Below, in pieces: positions 1-6,600 of a stretch of DNA of 64,000 bases. Position numbers and translations under genes: made by a program. The stretch lies in the NCBI GenBank assembly GCA_959022495.1, contig CAUEYX010000009.1, positions 28,999 to 92,998 on the forward strand. The letters are read 5' to 3'. Position 1 is the stretch's first letter, and each line of letters opens with the position of its first letter. Source of the DNA: an uncultured Lachnospiraceae bacterium. GTDB lineage: Bacteria > Bacillota > Clostridia > Lachnospirales > Lachnospiraceae. Below the pieces are notes generated by a model that saw only the letters and a list, made by a program, of their open reading frames with translations, did no database searches and was not told where the DNA came from.

Positions 1-1
1 G

Positions 2-2302
2 ACGCTCGGCGAGGGCTATATCTGGAAAGACGTGATGGCGAACTATATTAATGAGCTTGCCGAGTATGTATATTCAAAAGGATTTAAGCCGCGTGTGTTT
101 AACGACGGACTCTACTATGGAGAGACAGACTGGGAAGGCGCCCAGAAGATCGTGATGCACGATTATATCGGCATTGATTACTGGTCAAAAATGTCCTGGA
201 ATCCGTCGATTGCCGGGATGCAGACATTTATAAATAAAGGGCATCAGGATATTTACAATTTTAACTCAACCTATTTCTATTATGTACTGCGAAATGATAA
301 GCCGACAGATGGACGAGAGCAGCATTCCTTTGATTACATTGATCAGGACAGAAGAATTTTCGAAGAATGGACACCCGGAAAATTTGCGGCCTACACAGCG
401 CCTGATGATGCACCCTATATTGCCGGGGCTTCAATGGGTATCTGGTGTGATAACCCGAATATCGTGACCGAGGATGTGATAGCGGAGGATGTAGCGGATG
501 AGATGCGCTCTCTGGCCACAAAATCCTGGAATGTAGACAGTAATGATACCATGGATTTTGAAGAATTCAAGGAAAAATATACGGTTCTCGGCCATGTGGC
601 AGGGTATGAAAAGGGATCGGAACTTCCGGACGCGGGAGAATTCCAAAATGCGGAAAGTCTTGGAAAGGTGACACTGCGCTACGTCAGTGACACTGGTAAA
701 GTACTGAAAAACGATGTTGTAAAATATGGAAATGTGGGGCAGGAGTACAGCTTTGAAGCGGAAGAGATCTACGGATACCGCCTGATTTCAGACAGCACAG
801 TTTCAGGCAGTTATTTATCTGAAGGAGAAACCTATGAGTTTATCTATACTCTGGACTGTGATAAATCCGAGCTCGAGCAGGAGCTGGCGGACAGGCTGAA
901 TGATGCGGACTACATTGCAGAAACATTTACAGCATATCAGGAGGCATATGCGGCGGCAGAGGAAGTGAACGGACGTGTGGACAGCGAGCAGACAGAAGTC
1001 GATGAAGCGCTGGCAGATCTTCAGGAAGCAAAAGGTCAGGCCGTGTTCCTTGTGAATTATCCGCTTTACGTAGAGACGCAGTATCCGCTCAGTGATATCG
1101 GTTATGCGTCCGGGTATAGTGAATACAAAGCTGCTGTTGAGGAAGCGAAGGATGTCCTGTATGCCCAGGGAGATGACCAGGAGGCAGTTAAGAGCGCGCT
1201 GGCAGCGATTGAGGAAGCTAAAAGCGGACTTAGGAAGCCTGATCCGGGGACACCGGAGGTATCGGCGGATGACGCATATTATACCACGTATTCCTACGAT
1301 AAAATGCTGGACGGGAATGAGGCTACAAAGTGCTGGTTCAAGATTGACCAGACAGCGGGACATCAGTTTACATTTGTGTTCCCTGTGGCAGTGAATATGT
1401 CCCAGGTCAGGATTGTCCAGGCGGCAGACGCGGGCGCAGACTATATTGAGGGCGCCCAGGTGCAGATCTCAACGGACCAGAACAGCTGGCAGACAGTGGG
1501 GCTGATTGACCCGGAGAGCCAGGATACAACGTTCTCCTTTGAGGCAGCTCCTGTAAGATATGTGCGTGTGATGCTGACTGAGACCAAGAAAAACTGGTAT
1601 CAGATTGCAGAAGTGTATTTTACTTATGAAGAGATCCCTGAGGATACATCTATGCGCGACCTGATCAGTGAGGCAGAAGCAGTGGACATCAGCGGAAAGG
1701 ATGCCGGACTTGTGAACACAATGATCAGCGCGCTCATCGATGCTCAGAAACTGTATGCCGCGGGAAGCCAGGATACAGAGAGCGCAATGGCGGCTCTGAG
1801 AGAAGCGATTGACGCCGTGAAAAATTATGTGCCTGAGGCGGACAAGAGCGGACTGCTCGACGCGATCGCTGAGGCTGAGAAGATTGATCAGAGTCTGTAT
1901 ACAGAAGAAAGTGTGCAGGCATTGAAGGAGAAGCTTGAAGCGGCAGAGGCTGTGGCGGATCTGTATCTGACAGAGGCTGAGCAGGAGAGAGTGGACACTG
2001 CGGAGGCAGAGCTTCGGCAGGCAGTCGCTGCTCTTGTACTGAAGCCGGAAGATAAACCGGGTGAAGGTGACAAACCGGAAGATAAGCCGCCGGTGGAAGA
2101 TCCGGGTGAAGACACACCTCCTGCAGGTGATCCGGGAACAGAAAAACCGTCAGGCAGTACTTCTGCGTCAGGCGCAGAGAACTTGACAGGGCAGACGCCA
2201 AAGACCGGAGATTATGAGAGCTTATCCATGTGGGGAGCTGTTATGATTCTTGCGGCAGGCGCAGTTGCAGCTGTTCTTCGAAAGAAAAAAGAAATAAAGT
2301 AA
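2..2302 (+). CDS. Cell-wall-anchored GH20-type beta-N-acetylhexosaminidase (5' partial)
   Basis: The reading frame is open from the first bases, so the N-terminus lies outside the window. The first ~130 residues match the C-terminal half of a GH20 barrel, with the typical run of an aromatic-rich 'NDGLYYG' strand, 'IDYWS' and a 'YFYYV' segment. The HxGxDE catalytic region is not visible. Next comes a MucBP-like domain ('VTLRYVSDTGKVL...YGYRLI', roughly residues 215-285), FIVAR-like helical repeats, an F5/8 type C (discoidin-like) domain around residues 410-545, more FIVAR repeats, a Pro/Glu/Asp-rich linker, and a sorting signal: TPKTGD, a hydrophobic helix and a basic tail. It should release terminal GlcNAc or GalNAc from glycans at the cell surface, and the MucBP-like domain hints at mucin. 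The GH20 assignment rests on half a domain; a related TIM-barrel hexosaminidase is possible. Confidence 0.72.
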   Translation, partial: TLGEGYIWKDVMANYINELAEYVYSKGFKPRVFNDGLYYGETDWEGAQKIVMHDYIGIDYWSKMSWNPSIAGMQTFINKGHQDIYNFNSTYFYYVLRNDKPTDGREQHSFDYIDQDRRIFEEWTPGKFAAYTAPDDAPYIAGASMGIWCDNPNIVTEDVIAEDVADEMRSLATKSWNVDSNDTMDFEEFKEKYTVLGHVAGYEKGSELPDAGEFQNAESLGKVTLRYVSDTGKVLKNDVVKYGNVGQEYSFEAEEIYGYRLISDSTVSGSYLSEGETYEFIYTLDCDKSELEQELADRLNDADYIAETFTAYQEAYAAAEEVNGRVDSEQTEVDEALADLQEAKGQAVFLVNYPLYVETQYPLSDIGYASGYSEYKAAVEEAKDVLYAQGDDQEAVKSALAAIEEAKSGLRKPDPGTPEVSADDAYYTTYSYDKMLDGNEATKCWFKIDQTAGHQFTFVFPVAVNMSQVRIVQAADAGADYIEGAQVQISTDQNSWQTVGLIDPESQDTTFSFEAAPVRYVRVMLTETKKNWYQIAEVYFTYEEIPEDTSMRDLISEAEAVDISGKDAGLVNTMISALIDAQKLYAAGSQDTESAMAALREAIDAVKNYVPEADKSGLLDAIAEAEKIDQSLYTEESVQALKEKLEAAEAVADLYLTEAEQERVDTAEAELRQAVAALVLKPEDKPGEGDKPEDKPPVEDPGEDTPPAGDPGTEKPSGSTSASGAENLTGQTPKTGDYESLSMWGAVMILAAGAVAAVLRKKKEIK

Positions 2303-2314
2303 AATGCATATAAG

Positions 2315-2357
2315 AAAAGCGTCCCTTTTGTCATCTGATGACAGCGGGGGCGCTTTT
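2315..2357. terminator. Bidirectional intrinsic terminator
   Basis: An 11-bp stem (AAAAGCGTCCC at 2315-2325 against GGGGCGCTTTT at 2347-2357, one G-T pair) has an A-run on its left and a T-run on its right. It sits between the convergent hexosaminidase and DtxR genes and can serve both strands. The loop holds a further small palindrome (GTCATC/GATGAC). Confidence 0.8.
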
Positions 2358-2380
2358 ACTGTGCTTTTGGCGGCGTGCGC

Positions 2381-2740
2381 TTATTTGATATGCCGCTTGA
2401 TCGCTTCAAAGCTTTCAGAACTAATCACGTGTTCGATTCGGCATGCATCGTCGGCAGCAGTTTTCGCGTCAACGCCCAGACGTTCCAGCCAGGAAGAGAG
2501 AAGTGTATGACGCTCATAGATCCGGTCCGCGATCTCTTTTCCCGAAGGAGTGAGGGTGATATATCCTTCCGGAGAAACGATAATATGTTCGTTTTCCCGC
2601 AGCTTTTTCATAGCCACACTCACACTTGATTTCTTAAAATTTAGTTCTGTCGCAATATCCACGGAACGTACGACCGGAAGCTTCTGGCTTAAGACCAGGA
2701 TCGTTTCCAGATAGTTTTCAGCAGATTCGTTTGTATGCAT
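2381..2740 (-). CDS. DtxR/MntR-family metal-dependent repressor
   Basis: A 119-residue winged-helix protein. 'ESAENYLETILVLSQ' followed by 'SVDIATELNFKKSSVSVAMKKL' is the DtxR/IdeR/MntR helix-turn-helix, and the C-terminal part (E/H/C-rich 'DDACRIEHVIS') is the metal-binding and dimerisation region. There is no SH3 domain, as in MntR-like short forms. The ATG at 2740 was chosen because GAGGTGG lies 6 bases upstream; a longer TTG start lacks a site. It is divergent from feoA, and palindromes at both feo genes suggest it represses Fe(II) uptake when metal is plentiful. Iron or manganese as co-repressor cannot be decided from sequence. Confidence 0.88.
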   Translation of the reverse strand: MHTNESAENYLETILVLSQKLPVVRSVDIATELNFKKSSVSVAMKKLRENEHIIVSPEGYITLTPSGKEIADRIYERHTLLSSWLERLGVDAKTAADDACRIEHVISSESFEAIKRHIK

Positions 2741-2808
2741 GATGTCCACCTCGCTCGTATCATTCAAAGTTTATCGCTCTCTGTAAAAAGAGGGCCGTAT
2801 TTTTAACA

Positions 2809-2837
2809 AGTATAACATAACCGGATTTTAAGGGCAA
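2809..2837 (-). promoter_or_regulatory. Predicted sigma-A promoter of the DtxR gene
   Basis: On the minus strand, TTGCCC (-35, 2832-2837) and TATACT (-10, 2809-2814) are separated by exactly 17 bases, about 70 bases upstream of the chosen start codon. Confidence 0.5.
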
Positions 2838-2900
2838 ATCCGATTTCTATAAAAGCATGAAAAACATCATAAAAATCGGAAAATTTTGTTAGCAAAAGGA

Positions 2901-2930
2901 TTGACAAATATAAAATGTTAGTTTAAACTA
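2901..2930 (+). promoter_or_regulatory. feoA promoter with overlapping palindromic operator
   Basis: TTGACA (2901-2906) and TAAACT (2924-2929) are 17 bases apart. A perfect 12-base palindrome TAGTTTAAACTA (2919-2930) covers the -10 box, where a repressor would block RNA polymerase. The adjacent T at 2918 gives TTAGT...ACTA, matching the arms of the site before feoB. The divergent DtxR-family regulator is the obvious candidate ligand. Confidence 0.6.
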
Positions 2931-3013
2931 TCTTCTGTTAGAAGGTGAAATATAAACGGACCAGATTTCAACGGACGGTTATAAAATGATATTTTTGAGA
3001 GGATAGAGGCAGT

Positions 3014-3226
3014 ATGAATTTACTGGAAGCCAAGGAAGGCGAAGAGTATTGTATAAAAGATATCGTGACAGATGATGAAGAACTGGAGGCTTTTTTATTT
3101 TCTCTGGGATGTTACAGCGGTGAACCGATCACTGTGGTTTCGCGTGTAAGGGGCGGCTGCGTGGTCTCGATCAAGGATGGCAGATATAATATTGATACTG
3201 ATTTAGCGAAAGCTATTTCAATATAA
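3014..3226 (+). CDS. feoA: FeoA, ferrous iron transport accessory protein
   Basis: A 70-residue cytosolic SH3-like protein, the usual FeoA length. The pattern 'LGCYSGEPITVVSRVRGGCVVSI' followed by a short 'YNIDTDLAKAI' end is the FeoA core. FeoA proteins work with the FeoB permease in Fe(II) uptake. The ATG follows an AGAGGATAGAGG purine tract. The gene lies downstream of a promoter/operator pair and is separated from feoB by a terminator-like hairpin. Confidence 0.88.
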   Translation: MNLLEAKEGEEYCIKDIVTDDEELEAFLFSLGCYSGEPITVVSRVRGGCVVSIKDGRYNIDTDLAKAISI

Positions 3227-3235
3227 AATAAAAGA

Positions 3236-3265
3236 AAAGTAGTAATTCAGGTTACTATTTTTTTT
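3236..3265 (+). terminator. Intrinsic terminator between feoA and feoB
   Basis: Stem AAAGTAGTAA / TTACTATTTT (10 bp with one G-U pair), six-base loop, then an unbroken T-run to 3265. It implies that feoA can be transcribed without feoB, or that feoB is reached by partial read-through. Confidence 0.72.
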
Positions 3266-3274
3266 ACACAAAGG

Positions 3275-3288
3275 TTAGTTGACACTAA
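3275..3288 (+). promoter_or_regulatory. Candidate metal-regulator operator before feoB
   Basis: TTAGT-TGAC-ACTAA is an inverted repeat with perfect 5-base arms. The arms match the TTAGT...ACTA core over the feoA promoter. It lies after the terminator and 26 bases before the feoB start, so it may control a second promoter. No convincing -10 box was found here. Confidence 0.5.
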
Positions 3289-3314
3289 TTGCAATGAAGG
3301 AGGAGATTTGTAAA

Positions 3315-5315
3315 ATGAGAATTGCTTTTGCGGGGAACCCGAACAGCGGCAAGACCACCATGTATAACGCGCTGACAGGAAGGAACGAGCGCGTGGGAAA
3401 CTGGGCCGGTGTTACGGTAGAGCGGAAGGAGAGCCTGATCAAGAAGGCTTATTACAGCGGAGCGGAGGAACTGACTGCAGTGGACCTCCCGGGCGCTTAT
3501 TCGATGTCTCCATTTACTTCTGAGGAGAGCATCACAAGCAGTTATGTAAAAAATGAGCATCCCGATGCAATTATCAATATTGTAGATGCGACAAACTTAA
3601 GTCGAAGCCTGTTTTTTACAACGCAGCTCCTTGAGCTGGGCGTTCCGGTAGTGGTTGCCTTGAATAAGAGTGATATTACGGATAAAAAGCAGACGAAAAT
3701 CGATGAAAAACTGCTGTCAGAGAAATTAGGCTGTCCCGTTGTCAGGACCATCTCCACTTCCTCGGGACACGAGGGGCTGAAAGAGGCTGTCACTCAGGCT
3801 GCTTCCTTAAAAGGGAGAGGACAGAAAGCTCCATACGTCCAGGATGATATCGATCTGAAGGACAAAAAGGCAGTGGAGGCTGCGGACAGGAAACGTTTTG
3901 AGTTTGTAAATAGTATTGTTAAGCAGGTAGAGAAGAGGAAGGTCTTTACAAAAGATAAAAATATACAGGACAAGATTGACGCGGTCATTACACATAAAAT
4001 CATCGGTATACCGATTTTCGTGGGCGTAATTTTCCTTGTGTTTTACATATCACAGACCACGCTCGGCACATGGATCGCGGACTGGCTGGTTGCTCAGATC
4101 GAGACCTTCCAGGCCTGGGTCGGCGGACTGATGGAAAACGCGAATCCCCTGCTCTACGCACTCCTTGTAGACGGCATCATCGGCGGCGTGGGAGCGGTTG
4201 TCGGTTTCCTTCCGCTGGTAATGGTGATGTACTTCCTTATTGCTCTTTTGGAAGACTGCGGTTATATGGCGCGCGCGACAGTGGTTCTTGATCCAATCTT
4301 TAAGAGAGTGGGTCTTTCCGGTAAATCTGTTATTCCGATGGTGATCGGTACCGGATGCGCGATTCCGGGTGTCATGGCCTGCCGTACGATCCGCAATGAG
4401 CGGGAGCGCAGAACCACCGCGATGCTGACTCCGTTTATGCCGTGTGGAGCAAAGATCCCGGTGATCGCTCTGTTTGCCGGAGCGTTTTTTGCCGACGCAT
4501 GGTGGGTGTCTGCTACAATGTACCTGGTGGGGATTGTGCTTGTTCTTCTGGGAGCGCTGCTCGTAAAGAGAATTACAGGTCAGAAATACCGTAAGTCATT
4601 CTTTATCATTGAGCTTCCGGAATACAAACTGCCAAGCTTGAAGAGAGCGTGCGTATCCATGCTGGAGAGAGGAAAGGCTTATATTATTAAAGCCGGAACA
4701 ATCATTCTGGTGTGCAACACAGTTGTCCAGATTATGCAGACATTCAACTGGCAGTTCCAGCTGGTGGAAGAAGGCGCGGAGAGTACTTCGATTCTTGCCA
4801 GCATTGCACATCCGTTCGCAATTCTGTTTATCCCGCTTGGATTTGGGGTATGGCAGCTTGCGGCGGCAGCCATTACAGGCTTTATCGCAAAGGAAAATGT
4901 AGTTGGTACTTTGGCAGTTGTTTACGGTGTTACCAACCTGATCGATACAGATGAGCTGGCCTTGGTTGGCAGCGGAAATGAAGTGGCTGCGGTTATGGCC
5001 CTCACGAAAGCAGCAGCTCTGGCTTACCTGATGTTTAACCTGTATACTCCGCCGTGTTTCGCGGCGCTGGGAGCTATGAACTCTGAGATGAAGAGTGGAA
5101 AATGGCTTCTTGGCGGTATCTGCCTCCAGCTTGCGACAGGTTATACGGTGGCATTCTTTGTATACCAGATCGGCACTCTGATTACGACGGGTGCGCTTGG
5201 AACAGCATTTGTTCCGGGACTAATTGCTGTGCTTGTATTTGTGGCAGTTGTTATATGGAGAATCCGTAAGTCGGATAGAGAATTTGCGGCAGAATATAGT
5301 CTGCATGCACAATAA
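3315..5315 (+). CDS. feoB: FeoB, Fe(II) transporter with GTPase domain
   Basis: A 666-residue inner-membrane permease. The N-terminal G domain has a P-loop (GNPNSGKTT, residues 7-15), G2 threonine in 'NWAGVTVE', DLPG at 57-60 and NKSD at 117-120. A helical GDI-like stretch follows to about residue 215. The membrane part then holds two Gate (nucleoside-recognition-like) modules, including the conserved 'GTGCAIPG' and 'MPCGAKIPV' segments, typical of the Fe(II) path. The ATG at 3315 was chosen because AAGGAGGAG lies 9 bases upstream; upstream TTG/ATG codons fall in or before this site. A small Cys-rich partner follows at once, a common Clostridia arrangement. Confidence 0.97.
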   Translation: MRIAFAGNPNSGKTTMYNALTGRNERVGNWAGVTVERKESLIKKAYYSGAEELTAVDLPGAYSMSPFTSEESITSSYVKNEHPDAIINIVDATNLSRSLFFTTQLLELGVPVVVALNKSDITDKKQTKIDEKLLSEKLGCPVVRTISTSSGHEGLKEAVTQAASLKGRGQKAPYVQDDIDLKDKKAVEAADRKRFEFVNSIVKQVEKRKVFTKDKNIQDKIDAVITHKIIGIPIFVGVIFLVFYISQTTLGTWIADWLVAQIETFQAWVGGLMENANPLLYALLVDGIIGGVGAVVGFLPLVMVMYFLIALLEDCGYMARATVVLDPIFKRVGLSGKSVIPMVIGTGCAIPGVMACRTIRNERERRTTAMLTPFMPCGAKIPVIALFAGAFFADAWWVSATMYLVGIVLVLLGALLVKRITGQKYRKSFFIIELPEYKLPSLKRACVSMLERGKAYIIKAGTIILVCNTVVQIMQTFNWQFQLVEEGAESTSILASIAHPFAILFIPLGFGVWQLAAAAITGFIAKENVVGTLAVVYGVTNLIDTDELALVGSGNEVAAVMALTKAAALAYLMFNLYTPPCFAALGAMNSEMKSGKWLLGGICLQLATGYTVAFFVYQIGTLITTGALGTAFVPGLIAVLVFVAVVIWRIRKSDREFAAEYSLHAQ

Positions 5316-5320
5316 TAAGT

Positions 5321-5372
5321 AGAACGGTCAGCGGTGGACAGAGAGGGAGCTTTGTCCGCCGTTTGGCGTTCT
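5321..5372. other. Hairpin between feoB and the Cys-rich/HMA gene
   Basis: AGAACG (5321-5326) pairs with CGTTCT (5367-5372) around an inner stem of the type GCGG-GGACA / TGTCC-GCCG. There is no T-run, so it is more likely an mRNA processing or stability element than a terminator. Confidence 0.45.
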
Positions 5373-5420
5373 ATCTGAGACAGAAACTGAGATTATGTTT
5401 TTTAAGAAAGGATGCTTTTT

Positions 5421-5795
5421 ATGGCAGATTTTGTTGCGGCTGTCATTCTGCTGATCCTGGTTGGAGGAGCGGCGGCATATATTGTAAAAGCTAAGAAAAG
5501 CGGGGTGAAGTGTATCGGCTGTCCCGCCGGCGGAAGCTGTCCCGGCAGCGGGAAACTGCCCAGAAAAAAACTGGATGCTCCGGTGATTGGCACGAAAATC
5601 ATTAAAATCTCGGGCATGCACTGCCAGAACTGTGTTAATAGTGTGACGAATGCGCTGAATGCTGTTGACGGCGTTTCTGCAAAAGTGAGCCTGAGCAGCG
5701 GCAGCGCTGAGGTCTCGTATGACCGAACAGTGGATGAACTTGAATTGAGACGTGCCGTGGAGGAAGCGGGATTCGAGGCAATCAGTATTTTATAG
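5421..5795 (+). CDS. FeoB-associated Cys-rich membrane protein fused to an HMA domain
   Basis: A 124-residue protein. Residues 2-20 form one membrane helix. A cysteine-rich cytosolic segment 'VKCIGCPAGGSCPG' follows, as in the small FeoB-associated proteins. The C-terminal ~70 residues are a heavy-metal-associated (ferredoxin-like) domain with the metal motif GMHCQNC and the usual ending 'LRRAVEEAGFEAI'. The start was set at 5421 because AAAGGA (5407-5412) overlaps the earlier ATG. It would hold or pass metal at the FeoB inner face, or feed the P-type ATPase downstream. Families with either half are common; I see the fusion itself as less usual. Confidence 0.8.
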   Translation: MADFVAAVILLILVGGAAAYIVKAKKSGVKCIGCPAGGSCPGSGKLPRKKLDAPVIGTKIIKISGMHCQNCVNSVTNALNAVDGVSAKVSLSSGSAEVSYDRTVDELELRRAVEEAGFEAISIL

Positions 5796-5811
5796 GAGCT
5801 GGGAGGCTGTT

Positions 5812-6213
5812 GTGAGCAAGAAAGAACAGATCATTGAAAAATTAAAAGAGAATGGCTGCCGCGTCACGAAACAGCGCCTCATGCTGATAGATATCATTTT
5901 GGAAAATGACTGCTCAAGCTGCAAGGAGATTTACTACAAGGCCGCGAAGTACGATGAAAAGATCGGGGTGGCGACTGTATACCGGATGATTAACGCTCTG
6001 GAGGAGATCGGGGCGATCAGCCGAAAGAATATGTATAAAGTAGAGTACTGTGAAGAATGTATGGCAGAGCGGGAAGGGTGCAGAATCGTTCTGGATGATA
6101 ATACAACCTGCCATTTGTCGCCGGGAAACTGGAATAAGGTGGTACGTGAAGGGATGCGGCGCTGCGGCTATTTAAAAGATCAGAAGATTATGGATATACA
6201 GATTAAAAAATAG
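5812..6213 (+). CDS. Fur-family transcriptional regulator
   Basis: A 133-residue protein with the Fur winged helix: 'RVTKQRLMLIDIIL' and the recognition helix 'GVATVYRMINALEEIGAI'. The C-terminal part departs from Fur/Zur/PerR. It lacks the usual His-rich metal sites and carries 'CEECMAEREGC' plus two later cysteines, so a thiol-based metal site is possible. GTG at 5812 is preceded by GGGAGG 5 bases upstream; the longer frame reads back into the previous gene. The position between feoB and the P-type ATPase pair suggests it senses iron or another transition metal here. The ligand is unknown. Confidence 0.82.
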   Translation: MSKKEQIIEKLKENGCRVTKQRLMLIDIILENDCSSCKEIYYKAAKYDEKIGVATVYRMINALEEIGAISRKNMYKVEYCEECMAEREGCRIVLDDNTTCHLSPGNWNKVVREGMRRCGYLKDQKIMDIQIKK

Positions 6214-6285
6214 GATTGCTATGATGTGACCATAAACAGATGTTTTACATATTATTAACAAAGGAAGTATTAGGAGGTACTTATT

Positions 6286-6594
6286 ATGTTAAGTGTTTCA
6301 ACAATGAAGAAGATCGGGCTGTTTGCAGGCGGCGTTCTGTTTGGCACAGCCGGTGTGAAGGTCCTTTCCAGCAGGGATGCCAAGAAGGTATATACAAACT
6401 GCACGGCGGCGGCCTTGAGGGCAAAAGATTGTGTTATGAAGGCTGCTTCCACAGTGCAGGAAAACGCGGAGGACATTCTGGCGGAAGCTCAGCAGATCAA
6501 TGAGCAGAGGGCAGCGGAGGAAGCCGCTCAGATTCAGGAAGATGCAGAGGCAGCGGATACAGGTGCAGATACTTCCAATGAAGAGAATGTATAA
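6286..6594 (+). CDS. Small DUF6110-type membrane protein (possible FezA-like partner)
   Basis: A 102-residue protein. A short glycine-rich hydrophobic N-terminal segment ('KKIGLFAGGVLFGTAGVKVL') could insert in or lie along a membrane. It is followed by 'SRDAKKVYTNCTAAALRAKD', then a long Glu/Ala-rich acidic helix and tail. The start has an excellent site (AGGAGGT). It lies 6 bases before the P-type ATPase gene, so the two are certainly co-transcribed. In ferrosome operons a small protein with a hydrophobic N-terminus accompanies a P1B ATPase, and this pair fits that layout. The family name comes from recall of sequence pattern and should be verified. Confidence 0.65.
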   Translation: MLSVSTMKKIGLFAGGVLFGTAGVKVLSSRDAKKVYTNCTAAALRAKDCVMKAASTVQENAEDILAEAQQINEQRAAEEAAQIQEDAEAADTGADTSNEENV

Positions 6595-6600
6595 CAGGCT

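Noticed and set aside
815..1363. 182-codon minus-strand frame inside the hexosaminidase gene
   Set aside because: It mirrors a long, domain-rich plus-strand gene, has no ribosome site and no recognisable motif.
3279..3314. TTG start extending FeoB by 12 residues
   Set aside because: It begins inside the palindromic operator, and the AAGGAGGAG site clearly serves the ATG at 3315.
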